In this document: positions 42,083-50,481 of the stretch, one piece after another | How the letters are laid out: each line of letters starts with the position of its first letter | Position numbering within the stretch: position 1 is the stretch's first letter | From: Oscillospiraceae bacterium | Lineage (GTDB): Bacteria; Bacillota; Clostridia; Oscillospirales; Ruminococcaceae | Length of the DNA: 64,000 bases | Direction: 5' to 3' | NCBI GenBank assembly: GCA_022787085.1 | Contig: JALFVE010000028.1 | Span: 89,898-153,897 of the forward strand | Notes under the pieces: generated by a model | What the model was told of the DNA's origin: nothing | The model's database searches: none | The model's input: only the letters and a program-made list of their open reading frames with translations | Translations under genes and position numbers: made by a program

Positions 42083-42745
42083 CTAGCAGACGCTGCCTCC
42101 GTCAAGAACAGCAGCCCTGTCGCATATGCTTTCGATCACTCTCATCTCATGGGTGATGACCACAATAGTGACCCCAAGCTCCCTGTTTATCTTTTTCAGA
42201 AGCTCGAGGACCGAGCGGGTGGTATCCGGGTCCAGTGCGCTTGTTGCCTCGTCGCAGAGGAGGTATTTCGTCTGCGAAGCCAGCGCCCTTGCAATGGCAA
42301 CTCTCTGCTTCTGACCTCCCGAAAGCCTCGATGGGTAGGAATTTTCCTTATCCGAAAGCCCCACAAGTCCCAGAAGCTCCCTTGCCCTTTTCAGAGCCTC
42401 CTTTTTCGGAGTTTTTGCGATCTCAAGGGGAAAGAGAACGTTTTTGAGAACCGTCCTCTGCTCTAAGAGATTAAAGCCCTGAAATATCATTCCAATGCTC
42501 CGCCGCCTGATGAGCAGCTCCTTGCGGGAAAGCCCGCCAAGCTCCTCACCGTCAATGATAACGCTGCCCTCGTCGGGTCTTTCAAGGTAATTCATACAGC
42601 GGACAAGCGTGCTTTTTCCCGCTCCCGAAAGACCGATTATCCCGAAAATCTCGCCGTCGTTAATTGTGAGGCTCACATGAGACAGAGCGGTAAACTCTCC
42701 CGAAGCAGTCCGGAATTTTTTGCTGATATCCCTTATTTCTATCAC
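42083..42745 (-). CDS. metN: Methionine ABC transporter ATPase, truncated by TAG
   Basis: 220-residue ATPase. Walker [23 protein letters not shown]-loop [13 protein letters not shown], signature [17 protein letters not shown], Walker [15 protein letters not shown]-loop VVITHEMRV. The GTG start at 42745 is seven bases after AAGGAGG. The frame ends at TAG, where MetN normally continues (DGGSVC then ETASVRELF expected) into a NIL domain encoded in the same frame just after the stop. A single GAG-to-TAG change would explain this. The nucleotide-binding part is complete. Confidence 0.88.
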   Translation of the reverse strand: MIEIRDISKKFRTASGEFTALSHVSLTINDGEIFGIIGLSGAGKSTLVRCMNYLERPDEGSVIIDGEELGGLSRKELLIRRRSIGMIFQGFNLLEQRTVLKNVLFPLEIAKTPKKEALKRARELLGLVGLSDKENSYPSRLSGGQKQRVAIARALASQTKYLLCDEATSALDPDTTRSVLELLKKINRELGVTIVVITHEMRVIESICDRAAVLDGGSVC

Positions 42746-42775
42746 ATGACCGCCTCCTTTTTCTTTTGTGTCTTT

Positions 42776-42804
42776 AGTATAACACACTTTTTCATATAAG
42801 TAAA
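42776..42804 (-). promoter_or_regulatory. Promoter of the metN operon
   Basis: Minus-strand TTTACT (42804-42799), 17-base spacer, TATACT (42781-42776); a moderate match. It faces the LysR gene across an AT-rich region. Confidence 0.5.
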
Positions 42805-42815
42805 ATCCATGTTTT

Positions 42816-42831
42816 CTATATAGATATATAG
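42816..42831. promoter_or_regulatory. Inverted repeat in the metN-LysR divergent region, possible operator
   Basis: CTATAT (42816-42821), AGAT, ATATAG (42826-42831). A dyad of this kind between a LysR-type gene and its divergent neighbour is the usual location of a LysR binding site. The evidence is position and symmetry only. Confidence 0.4.
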
Positions 42832-42850
42832 ATTTTATTTATATCTAATA

Positions 42851-42880
42851 TTGACACGGGAATAATTAATATAGTATAAT
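42851..42880 (+). promoter_or_regulatory. Promoter of the LysR-type regulator gene
   Basis: TTGACA 42851-42856, 18-base spacer, TATAAT 42875-42880. The LysR start codon follows at 42918 behind AAGGAG. Confidence 0.75.
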
Positions 42881-42917
42881 TATTTTTACAGAACGCACAA
42901 ATAAGGAGCGATATAAA

Positions 42918-43844
42918 ATGACCTTACAGCAGCTTAAATACGTCATAGCCATAGCCGACTCAGGCTCAATGAACAAAGCCTCGGAGCAGTTATATATCTC
43001 CCAGCCCTCCCTCACAAGCTCGGTGAAGGAGCTTGAAAACGAGATCGGCATAACAATATTTTTAAGGACAGGCAAGGGAGTTATCCCCACGGGAGAGGGG
43101 GCGGATTTTCTTGTACGGGCAAGGCAGCTTTATCAGCAGTATGAGCTTCTCAGCGAAAAATACTCCTCGGGAAAGAATATCAGGCGTAAATTCGGCGTAT
43201 CCGCACAGCATTATTCCTTTGCGGTAAAGGCATTTGTTGAAACGGTGAAGAAATACGACACCCTTGATTTTGATTTTGCCATCAGGGAAACCAGGACCCT
43301 TGAGGTCATATCCGACGTGGGAAGCCTCAGAAGCGAGCTGGGGATACTGTACAGAAGCGACTATAACCGAAAGCTCATAAATAAGCTTCTTCGTGATAAC
43401 GAGCTTGAATTTCACCCGCTGATAAACTGTCGGGCATACGTTTACATTCATAAAAACCACCCCCTTGCGGGAGAAACTTCTATTTCCATGGAGCAGCTCC
43501 ATGATTATCCCCGCCTGACCTTTGAGCAGGGCAGCGGCAGCTCCTCATTCTTAGCGGAGGAAATACTGAGCGAAAATGATTATCCCCGAAGCATAACAAG
43601 CAACGACCGTGCCACACAGCTCAATCTCATGGTGGGTCTGAACGGCTACACCCTCTGCTCGGGAATAATCTGTGAAGAGCTGAACGGCTCGGATTTCCTT
43701 GCCGTTCCCTTCAGAGAGGACGAGAACAATCCCAACGCCGTTATGGAAATAGGCTACATCTCAAAAAAATACAGCCGTCACAGCGATATTGCGGAGGACT
43801 ATATCGCAGAAATGAAAAAATATCTCGCAGGAGTAAGAACGTAA
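42918..43844 (+). CDS. LysR-family transcriptional regulator
   Basis: 308 residues. The N-terminal helix-turn-helix is MTLQQLKYVIAIADSGSMNK and on to EQLYISQPSLTSSVKELENE (about 1-60), followed by a linker helix and the periplasmic-binding-like effector domain (about 90-300). It is encoded divergently from the methionine-type transporter, with a dyad in the shared region, so metNIQ is the obvious candidate target. CmbR/FhuR- or YtlI-type regulators of sulfur amino acids are the nearest known roles. The effector cannot be read from the sequence. Confidence 0.88.
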   Translation: MTLQQLKYVIAIADSGSMNKASEQLYISQPSLTSSVKELENEIGITIFLRTGKGVIPTGEGADFLVRARQLYQQYELLSEKYSSGKNIRRKFGVSAQHYSFAVKAFVETVKKYDTLDFDFAIRETRTLEVISDVGSLRSELGILYRSDYNRKLINKLLRDNELEFHPLINCRAYVYIHKNHPLAGETSISMEQLHDYPRLTFEQGSGSSSFLAEEILSENDYPRSITSNDRATQLNLMVGLNGYTLCSGIICEELNGSDFLAVPFREDENNPNAVMEIGYISKKYSRHSDIAEDYIAEMKKYLAGVRT

Positions 43845-43854
43845 AATAAAATGC

Positions 43855-43883
43855 TTGAAATAAGAAAATAAATATGATATAAT
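43855..43883 (+). promoter_or_regulatory. Promoter of cdaA-cdaR
   Basis: TTGAAA 43855-43860, 17-base spacer, TATAAT 43878-43883. It lies just after the LysR stop codon. Confidence 0.75.
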
Positions 43884-43922
43884 AATTTATATGTATGTAT
43901 TTTCTCGGAAAGGACTTGGCAT

Positions 43923-44852
43923 ATGGATCTGTTATATGAAATAAAATATTCGCTTATGACAATATTTCCCCCAAGCATTTTTGACATTCTCGATATAGCC
44001 CTGCTTGCCTACATTATATATCAGATAATCAAATTCATGCTTGAAAACAGGGCGGGAGGTCTTTTCAAGGGACTTGCAGTGCTTGTGGGAGCGTATCTGG
44101 TTGCAAAGATCGCTCATATGAAGGCGCTGACATTTATTTTTGAAAATGCCTTCAACGTTGGACTTATCGCCCTTGTGATACTGTTCCAGCCCGAGCTGAG
44201 GCGTTCCCTTGAGAAAATGGGACGGTCAAGCCTTGCCAAATTGCGTTTCGGCGAGGATTCTGAAGCCTATGAGAAATGGGAAGTGCCCATCAATGAGATA
44301 TGCGAAGCCTGCAGGGAGCTTTCAGCCTCGTCCACAGGCGCTCTTATCGTTATCGAGCGCACCGAAAAGCTGGGCGAGCAGGTTCGTAACGGGATCACTC
44401 TCAATTCCGATATTACCTGCCAGCTTCTGGGAAATTTATTTTTCAAAAACGCCCCTCTCCATGACGGAGCCGCCATTATCAGAGACGGACGTCTCCTTTC
44501 GGCAGGCTGCACCCTCCCCAGCGCAGCCAAGCCCGAGCTTGTGAACAAGTCTCTGGGAACAAGACATAAGGCAGCCATAGGAATGAGCGAAAATTCCGAT
44601 GCTATCATAATAGTCGTTTCCGAGGAAACGGGCGTCATCTCCGTAGCGGAAAACGGCAATCTCAGGCGTGAAGTATCCTGCGACGATCTGAAAATGCTCC
44701 TTGAGGAAAGGCTCATCAGCGAAAAAGCCAAGAAAGAAGCAGAGAAAAAGCAGGAAGAGCAGGCAGGCGCTGCCTCCGCTCATGATGAATCTGCGGGCAG
44801 CGACAAGCCTGCAGCAAAAAAATCGGATAACAGCGGAAAGGAGGATTCCTGA
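43923..44852 (+). CDS. cdaA: Diadenylate cyclase CdaA/DacA
   Basis: Membrane-bound enzyme making cyclic di-AMP, 309 residues. Three N-terminal membrane segments fall at about 20-40, 45-62 and 68-90. The DAC domain has LGNLFFKNAPLHDGAAIIRDGR with the catalytic DGA, and LGTRHKAAIGMSENSDAIII. The usual RHR motif reads RHK here. The C-terminus is a charged, Ala/Lys/Glu-rich tail. The stop overlaps the ATG of cdaR. glmM, the usual third gene of the cluster, does not follow here. Confidence 0.93.
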   Translation: MDLLYEIKYSLMTIFPPSIFDILDIALLAYIIYQIIKFMLENRAGGLFKGLAVLVGAYLVAKIAHMKALTFIFENAFNVGLIALVILFQPELRRSLEKMGRSSLAKLRFGEDSEAYEKWEVPINEICEACRELSASSTGALIVIERTEKLGEQVRNGITLNSDITCQLLGNLFFKNAPLHDGAAIIRDGRLLSAGCTLPSAAKPELVNKSLGTRHKAAIGMSENSDAIIIVVSEETGVISVAENGNLRREVSCDDLKMLLEERLISEKAKKEAEKKQEEQAGAASAHDESAGSDKPAAKKSDNSGKEDS

Positions 44853-46327
44853 TGTTTCAAACCGATAAGCACAACATTTCGCCGGGCAGCAAAAAGCCCG
44901 ACAAGGATCCGAAAAAGGATTCAAAAATAAATATCTTCGTTCACGATTCGTGGGAATATATAAAGGATTCCGCCTGCAGTCTCTGCAAGACTCTCAAGGA
45001 TCCTCAGAAGCGGAAGGACGCATTTATCCGTCTGATAAAGGAGGACGGACCGCTGAAGATATTCTCCATTCTGTCCGCAGCCGCAATATGGGCGGTGGTG
45101 TCCATCAGCGTTTATCCCACCATGGAAAGCGTATATTACAACGTTCCTGTGGAGATATCCCTGGAAAACACCTACGCAGAGGCAAATCAGCTGAGCGTTA
45201 TGAGCTCCTCGGACGAAACAGTTACCGTGAAGCTCAAGGGAAACCGCAGCCAGATAGGCGAAATAAAGGCGGAGGACCTGACAGCCTCGGTGGATGTTTC
45301 CAACGTCATGCTCCCGAAAAATTACAATCTGTCCATGAAAATAGAATGTGCCAAAAAGACCGAGTTTGAGGTGGTGAGCATCGAGCCTGAGACCGTTTCG
45401 GTGTCCTTTGACAAGATAATCACCAAGGAGCTGTCCATCACTCCCCTTCTGGAAAATGTCCGCATCGCCCCGGGGTATATGAGCGGAGATCCTGTGGTGA
45501 ACCCCTCCTCCGTTATGGTCACAGGTCCCCAGGATATGGTAAATTCCATCACAAAGGTGTGCGCAAGGGTATCTCCCGAGAAGGAGCTTGATTCCACCTA
45601 TGAATTTACAACGGATGAGCTTGTTCTTTATAATAATAACGCCGTTATTTCCGACGACAGCAAGCTTCTGAGCTTTGACAAGAGCGCCTTTGCCATCCAG
45701 ATACCCGTATTCGTCCGCCAGACCCTTCCTCTCGAGGTTAATATCATCAATGCTCCCGAAAAGTTCGATCTGGATTATTTCAGGGAACAGCTGGTATTCT
45801 CGGTAGGCGAGATAGATATCGCAGCTCCCAATGACAAGATCAAGGAGCTCAAGAGCCTTAACATCGGCACCATCAATATGAGAGAGGTGGATGTGGGCAG
45901 CGTATTTGAATTCAAGGCGGAGAATTTCCTCCCCGACGGCTATGAAAATCTCACTCAGATAGATACCGTCACCGTTACCTGTCCCAGCGAGGGCATCAAA
46001 AAGAAGGCGATAGCCATCAAGGGCAAGGATATTCAGTTTGTGAACCGTCCCGCTCAGTATGAATTTGAGTCCGTTTCCTCGGGAATGACCCTGTTCGTGG
46101 TGGGCGACGAGGAACAGATAAGCTCCATTACAAGAGAGGATATCACCGCACAGATCGACCTTATTGATTTTGATATGCAGGAGGGCGACCACAAAATGTC
46201 TGTGGGCTTCATAATCTCCTCCTATGATAAGGTCTGGTTCAACGGCGGAGACGGCATCGCAACGCCGAAAATAATCGTCAAGGCAACTGTTTCCGAAGCT
46301 GAGGAGGCAGAAACTGTCGACGACTGA
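44852..46327 (+). CDS. cdaR: YbbR-domain protein CdaR, regulator of CdaA
   Basis: 491 residues. A Lys/Asp-rich cytoplasmic N-terminus and one membrane segment at about 70-88 (LKIFSILSAAAIWAVVSISV) precede an extracellular part of about four YbbR repeats, each with a pattern such as VPVEISLENTYAEANQL, PSSVMVTGPQDMVNSIT, VTCPSEGIKKKAIAIKGKDI. CdaR binds and modulates CdaA in Bacillus and Listeria. AAAGGAGG before ATG 44852. Weak hairpin after the stop at 46342-46361. Confidence 0.92.
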   Translation: MFQTDKHNISPGSKKPDKDPKKDSKINIFVHDSWEYIKDSACSLCKTLKDPQKRKDAFIRLIKEDGPLKIFSILSAAAIWAVVSISVYPTMESVYYNVPVEISLENTYAEANQLSVMSSSDETVTVKLKGNRSQIGEIKAEDLTASVDVSNVMLPKNYNLSMKIECAKKTEFEVVSIEPETVSVSFDKIITKELSITPLLENVRIAPGYMSGDPVVNPSSVMVTGPQDMVNSITKVCARVSPEKELDSTYEFTTDELVLYNNNAVISDDSKLLSFDKSAFAIQIPVFVRQTLPLEVNIINAPEKFDLDYFREQLVFSVGEIDIAAPNDKIKELKSLNIGTINMREVDVGSVFEFKAENFLPDGYENLTQIDTVTVTCPSEGIKKKAIAIKGKDIQFVNRPAQYEFESVSSGMTLFVVGDEEQISSITREDITAQIDLIDFDMQEGDHKMSVGFIISSYDKVWFNGGDGIATPKIIVKATVSEAEEAETVDD

Positions 46328-46388
46328 TACATCGGGAGCCTGCGGGAGCTTTCCCGCAGCTAACCCGCTTTAACAAGGTGGAAAGAGT

Positions 46389-48014
46389 ATGAATAATCAG
46401 GGTCTGAGCATAAAGCTTCTCACAGCCTTTATCGCAGCCTCCGCAGTGCTTGGAGCGACAGCGGCGATATCCTGCGCATTTGCAGGCAGATCGTGGGACA
46501 GCTACACCCTTTTATCGGAAACAAGAGCTGCGGAAATAGCCTCCGCCTCGGAAACCGCCCGCAATATCCGAAGCGCAGACGCCGAGCTGCTTTCAGCCTT
46601 TGCCGTCAGGGATACTGCCGCCGCAGAGGAATATATATTCGCCGCAAGAGAAAAGCTCTGCGGCATTGAAGAGGGCTGTGCGGATAATAAATATCTGAAC
46701 AGCTCCGAAAGCATAAGAGCCGTTACCGAAGCCACGGAGGAGCTTGACTCCATTTCGGAGCTTATCGCAGAAGGAGATCTTCCCAGAGCGGGCAGCATCT
46801 ATTTCAAGGAATACAGACCAAAGCTCAGAACTGCCGCAGAATACGCCGAAAGAGTATCGCAGCAGCTGTCCTCGGACAGCGGCGGCGCACGCAGGCTTGA
46901 GGGTATCCGCTCGGATTCAAAGCGGCTCATTTCGGGGATAGCTCTTCTGGGAATTTCCATGATCCTGTTTTTCGGGCTGTACATAGACGTAACGCTCAGA
47001 AAATTACCAAAGCCCGTCCCCGAGCAGGAGGAAGCTCCCCAAAACGACAAATACGAAACAGAATCGGAATATGACTGCGTTCAGTTTTTATCCGAGAAGC
47101 TTTCCGAATCCGAAGGGGTCATACAGACCCTTGTGAACAGCATAAACACCCTTGCCGACGGCGATCCCGACGCAGCCTCGGACGGAATTTTCCCCGAGGA
47201 ACATTCGGAAGCCCTGTCGGCGGTGAGGAAAATGAAAGCAAGGCTAAGATTTATAAGCGCTCAGATAAACCGTGCATCGGAATTTGTTTCCGCAGAAGCA
47301 CTGAGAGTTTCCGATAATGCGGAGGAGCTTTCAGCTGCCGCAGAGGAGCAGAGCTCAGCCGCAGAGGCACTTTCCGAATGCTCACAGAATATGGGAGAGC
47401 TTATCTCCCGCAGCTCGGATATCTCCGAAAGGATAAGAAACGGCGGTGGCGAATGTCAGTCCATTGTCCGTGACTGTTCGCAAAGGCTCACGGAGACAGA
47501 CGGCTTTATGTCTGAGCTGAGGTCAAGCCTCGATGAGCTGAACGCACTGGCAGCGGCAGCGGCGGAAATCGCCTCAAAGGCAAATCTTCTGGCGGTCAGC
47601 ACCGCTATGAATGTCTCGAAGGGTGAATTGTCGGGAGCAAGCCTTGCAGCCTCCGCAGACGAAGCAAGGAGCCTTGCCATCAGGTCGGAGGAGGTATCCT
47701 CCGAAGCCGAAAGGATAAAGGAGAGCTGCGGAAGATCATTCAGCTCAGCGGCAGAGGGCATGGAAAATGCAGGCTCCTCCGTATGTAAGCTTGAAGACAG
47801 TCTCGGCGGTATTTTAACCGATACCGAGGAAATGAGCGCTCTGAACAGCGAGCAGTCTCAGGCTGTCATGGCAGTCAGGGATGATCTTGACAAGATAACG
47901 GGCTTTGTTCATCTTAGCAAAAACGCTTATGAGGAATATGCCGCCTCGGGACGTATGCTTACAGAGCAGACCGCCGCACTGAAAAAGATCATGCCCGTAA
48001 AGCAGGAAGACTGA
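46389..48014 (+). CDS. Chemoreceptor-like protein with degenerate signalling tip
   Basis: 541 residues arranged like a methyl-accepting chemotaxis protein. A membrane segment at about 8-30, a helical extracellular sensor rich in Ala/Glu (30-180), a second membrane segment at about 183-203, then a long coiled coil. The hairpin region (about 380-435) reads EIASKANLLAVSTAMNVSKG. The near-invariant E-x-A-R-A-G-E-x-G-R-G-F-A-V-V-A tip is replaced by SKGELSGASLAASADEARSL, so binding to CheA/CheW is doubtful. AAGGTGGAAAG lies before the ATG. The next gene encodes a canonical receptor. Confidence 0.78.
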   Translation: MNNQGLSIKLLTAFIAASAVLGATAAISCAFAGRSWDSYTLLSETRAAEIASASETARNIRSADAELLSAFAVRDTAAAEEYIFAAREKLCGIEEGCADNKYLNSSESIRAVTEATEELDSISELIAEGDLPRAGSIYFKEYRPKLRTAAEYAERVSQQLSSDSGGARRLEGIRSDSKRLISGIALLGISMILFFGLYIDVTLRKLPKPVPEQEEAPQNDKYETESEYDCVQFLSEKLSESEGVIQTLVNSINTLADGDPDAASDGIFPEEHSEALSAVRKMKARLRFISAQINRASEFVSAEALRVSDNAEELSAAAEEQSSAAEALSECSQNMGELISRSSDISERIRNGGGECQSIVRDCSQRLTETDGFMSELRSSLDELNALAAAAAEIASKANLLAVSTAMNVSKGELSGASLAASADEARSLAIRSEEVSSEAERIKESCGRSFSSAAEGMENAGSSVCKLEDSLGGILTDTEEMSALNSEQSQAVMAVRDDLDKITGFVHLSKNAYEEYAASGRMLTEQTAALKKIMPVKQED

Positions 48015-48102
48015 GAAGACAGCATTTTGCCCGAAATAATCGGGGCATTACCATGCAGTTCACTGAAAAATAAGAATTGCACGGTAAATTAAAAATTTGC
48101 TA

Positions 48103-48131
48103 TTGATTTTTTTCTGATGCCGTGCTATAAT
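48103..48131 (+). promoter_or_regulatory. Promoter of the canonical chemoreceptor gene
   Basis: TTGATT 48103-48108, 17-base spacer, TATAAT 48126-48131. The transcript would start near 48138, leaving a leader of about 65 bases. Confidence 0.75.
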
Positions 48132-48203
48132 AACATAAGATATATTTTTTTCATCAGGAAAAATTATGCAATAATATATAGAAACTGAAAGGAAGTAATC
48201 CTA

Positions 48204-49736
48204 ATGAAAAAGGATCGGAAATGGACTGCCACTGCCGCAGGAAAAATGACTCTTGTATATGTTACCACAGCTGTTGTGGTAGTGTTTACGATCGTCGGCT
48301 GCGCAATGATAATAAAAAATCTTGTGCTTCAGCTTCTTCTGACTGCCGCAGGACTTGCTGTGTTCTGGGTGATCTCCTCAGTATTCGGCAGATACATAAC
48401 CAATCAGATAAGCAAGGTGGAAAAGCGGCTTGAAAACATTTCCGACGGCGACGTTCACACCTTCACCGATAAGCTTGAGGAAAAGACCGAGTTTGACGAG
48501 CTGTACAACACCCTTGAGGACACTGTAATTCACTTAAACAATGTTATCAACGAGATAAACAAGGGTCTTGACGAGGTTGCAGCAGGTAATCTGAACTACA
48601 GGCTCCCATCTACATGGAAGGGCGATTTCGGGCTTATCAGCCGCAAGTACAACGACATCACCATTTCTCTGAGGCAGACCTTCCGCAATATTAACAACGC
48701 CTCCGATCAGGTTTCAAGCGGCTCCCAGCAGGTTGCAGACGGCGCTCAGACCCTTTCGCAGGGCGCAACCGAGCAGGCTGCCTCCATCGAGCAGCTCACA
48801 AGTCAGATCCATACCATCTCCGACAGAGTTCAAAATACCGCAGCCTCCGCAGGCAAGGCAATGCAGGTGGTAAACGACACGGGCGACAAGATCAGGGAAT
48901 GCGGCAAGGAAATGAAGCAGATGCTCTCCGCAATGGACGAGATCAACAACAGCTCCGCCGAGATCTCCAAGATCATCAAGGTCATCGACGATATCGCCTT
49001 CCAGACAAATATTCTCGCCCTCAACGCAGCTGTTGAGGCAGCAAGAGCAGGCGCCGCAGGAAAGGGCTTCGCTGTTGTTGCAGACGAGGTAAGAAATCTC
49101 GCAGCAAAGAGCGCAGAGGCTGCCAAGCAGACCACCTCTCTTATTGAAAATTCCATCGAAAGCGTTAAAAAGGGCGCAGCCATCGCACAGGAGACTGCAG
49201 GCACTCTGGACGAGATCATCACCAATTCAGGTATTATCGTTACAGAGGTTGCAACCATATCCGACGCCTCCAACGAACAGGCTGACGAGATCAAAAGAGT
49301 CAGCGTAGGCGTTGAGCAGATCGCCGCAGTTGTTCAGAGCAATACTGCCACCGCCGAGGAATCCGCAGCTACCTCAGAGGAGCTTTCCGGTCAGTCTGGC
49401 ATTCTCAGAGGTCTTCTCTCCCACTTTAAGATCAACGATGACCCCAGCGGCGATTACCGCAGTGAGGAGCAGTCCTATTCCTATTCTGACTCTTACTCCG
49501 ATACCTACCCCGATACAGACGCAGACAGCGGCAGCTCTTCCGATTATTCCAATGTTTTCGATTATTATGTAAACGGAAATGACAGCGGAGCTTTTGAAGA
49601 GCCTGCCTCCGACATCAATCCTGATGACAGCTTTGTTCCTGTGGATTTCTCCGATATGGACAGCAAGCCCTCGGGAAGCAAGCCCCCTCACATCTATCTC
49701 GATGATGATTTCGAGAACGTTCAGAGCAAGTATTGA
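48204..49736 (+). CDS. Methyl-accepting chemotaxis protein without extracellular sensor
   Basis: 510 residues. Two membrane segments (about 17-36 and 40-58) are joined by a very short loop, so there is no extracellular ligand domain. A HAMP-like region follows, then a full signalling domain with the canonical tip [20 protein letters not shown], continuing [20 protein letters not shown]. After about residue 410 comes a 100-residue Ser/Asp/Tyr/Pro-rich tail ending [13 protein letters not shown]. It probably senses the cytoplasm or membrane state. GAAAGGAAG precedes ATG 48204. Confidence 0.92.
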   Translation: MKKDRKWTATAAGKMTLVYVTTAVVVVFTIVGCAMIIKNLVLQLLLTAAGLAVFWVISSVFGRYITNQISKVEKRLENISDGDVHTFTDKLEEKTEFDELYNTLEDTVIHLNNVINEINKGLDEVAAGNLNYRLPSTWKGDFGLISRKYNDITISLRQTFRNINNASDQVSSGSQQVADGAQTLSQGATEQAASIEQLTSQIHTISDRVQNTAASAGKAMQVVNDTGDKIRECGKEMKQMLSAMDEINNSSAEISKIIKVIDDIAFQTNILALNAAVEAARAGAAGKGFAVVADEVRNLAAKSAEAAKQTTSLIENSIESVKKGAAIAQETAGTLDEIITNSGIIVTEVATISDASNEQADEIKRVSVGVEQIAAVVQSNTATAEESAATSEELSGQSGILRGLLSHFKINDDPSGDYRSEEQSYSYSDSYSDTYPDTDADSGSSSDYSNVFDYYVNGNDSGAFEEPASDINPDDSFVPVDFSDMDSKPSGSKPPHIYLDDDFENVQSKY

Positions 49737-49745
49737 TAACAAAAA

Positions 49746-49776
49746 TCGGGAGACAGCAGTCTCCCGAAATTTTTTT
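49746..49776 (+). terminator. Terminator after the chemoreceptor gene
   Basis: Perfect 9-bp stem TCGGGAGAC/GTCTCCCGA (49746-49754 with 49759-49767), loop AGCA, then a T7 run. Confidence 0.92.
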
Positions 49777-49790
49777 GAAAGGATATTTTT

Positions 49791-50222
49791 ATGAGAACAG
49801 TTATCCAGCGTGTCACGGAGGCTTCCGTGAGTGTTGACGGAAAAACGGTGGGCAGCATCGGCAGGGGCTTTCTTATCCTCGCAGGCTTTACAAGCGGAGA
49901 TACCGAGGCAGACTGCGTCCGCATCGCAAAAAAGATTTCAGGGCTCAGGATCTTTTCCGATGAAAATGATAAGATAAATCTCTCACTCAAGGATGTGGGC
50001 GGTCAGGTGCTGTGCATATCCCAATTCACCCTTTACGCCGACTGCACTCATGGAAACAGACCAAGCTTTATAAATGCAGCACGTCCCGAAACGGCAGAAC
50101 CGCTCTATGATTTTTTCTGCAAAGAGCTTGAAAAATACGTTCACACCGAGCGGGGTATCTTCGGCGCCGATATGAAGGTATCCCTGCTAAATGACGGCCC
50201 CTTTACCGTGATCGTGGAATAA
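49791..50222 (+). CDS. dtd: D-aminoacyl-tRNA deacylase
   Basis: 143-residue DTD that removes D-amino acids mischarged on tRNA. It starts MRTVIQRVTEASVSVDGKTV, with SQFTLYADCTHGNRPSF (the SQFTL catalytic motif) and the cross-subunit loop NDGPFTVIVE near the C-terminus (commonly NxGPVT). AAAGGA before ATG 49791. It begins right behind the receptor terminator. Its own terminator (50234-50268) lies within a gene on the other strand. Confidence 0.94.
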   Translation: MRTVIQRVTEASVSVDGKTVGSIGRGFLILAGFTSGDTEADCVRIAKKISGLRIFSDENDKINLSLKDVGGQVLCISQFTLYADCTHGNRPSFINAARPETAEPLYDFFCKELEKYVHTERGIFGADMKVSLLNDGPFTVIVE

Positions 50223-50364
50223 ATAACGCTTTCAGCCTGTCTCCGATGCGTCGGAGCAGGCTCTTTTTCTCCTCAAATTCCGCAAAGGTCCGACGATGAT
50301 CCTTCTGCATTTTTTTGATATCCCGCTGAAATTCCGCAAGTCTTTTCTTTTCCTCCGCAGTCAT
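50203..50364 (-). CDS. Small basic helical protein, 53 residues
   Basis: MTAEEKKRLAEFQRDIKK, then a charged helix (FAEFEEKKSLLRRIGDRLKA) and the end FIPRSR. The high Lys/Arg/Glu heptad-like pattern suggests a coiled coil. It has its own near-perfect minus-strand promoter (50395-50423) and the ribosome site AAGGGAG eight bases before ATG 50364. The last 20 bases overlap the 3' end of dtd on the other strand, and the dtd terminator hairpin lies inside this coding sequence. Function unknown. Confidence 0.65.
   Translation of the reverse strand: MTAEEKKRLAEFQRDIKKMQKDHRRTFAEFEEKKSLLRRIGDRLKALFIPRSR
50234..50268 (+). terminator. Terminator of dtd, inside an opposite-strand gene
   Basis: AGCCTG-CTCCGA pairs with TCGGAG-CAGGCT (50234-50262, one bulged T), followed by CTTTTT. 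On the other strand the same bases encode part of the RRIGDRLKA segment of the small protein. Confidence 0.8.
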
Positions 50365-50394
50365 ATTCCCGCTCCCTTTCGGTTTTCTGGGAAT

Positions 50395-50423
50395 ATTATA
50401 CCACAAAATCACAGAACCGTCAA
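50395..50423 (-). promoter_or_regulatory. Promoter of the 53-residue protein gene
   Basis: Minus-strand TTGACG (50423-50418), 17-base spacer, TATAAT (50400-50395). It lies back to back with the thiC promoter. Confidence 0.8.
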
Positions 50424-50448
50424 CCGCCGATTATTTTTATTTTCCCCC

Positions 50449-50477
50449 TTGACTATATCATGCGCAGATGTTATAAT
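50449..50477 (+). promoter_or_regulatory. Promoter of the TPP riboswitch-thiC transcript
   Basis: TTGACT 50449-50454, 17-base spacer, TATAAT 50472-50477; the predicted start is at the beginning of the aptamer. Confidence 0.85.
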
Positions 50478-50481
50478 GATT

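Noticed and set aside
42071..42085. Independent start of the NIL-domain protein at GTG 42073
   Set aside because: There is no ribosome site at a proper distance and the frame is continuous with metN through one TAG, so an interrupted single gene is the simpler reading.
44921..46192. Long open frame antisense to cdaR
   Set aside because: The sense frame is a clear YbbR-domain protein with proper start and overlap. The antisense frame has no ribosome site or recognisable motif and arises from codon composition.
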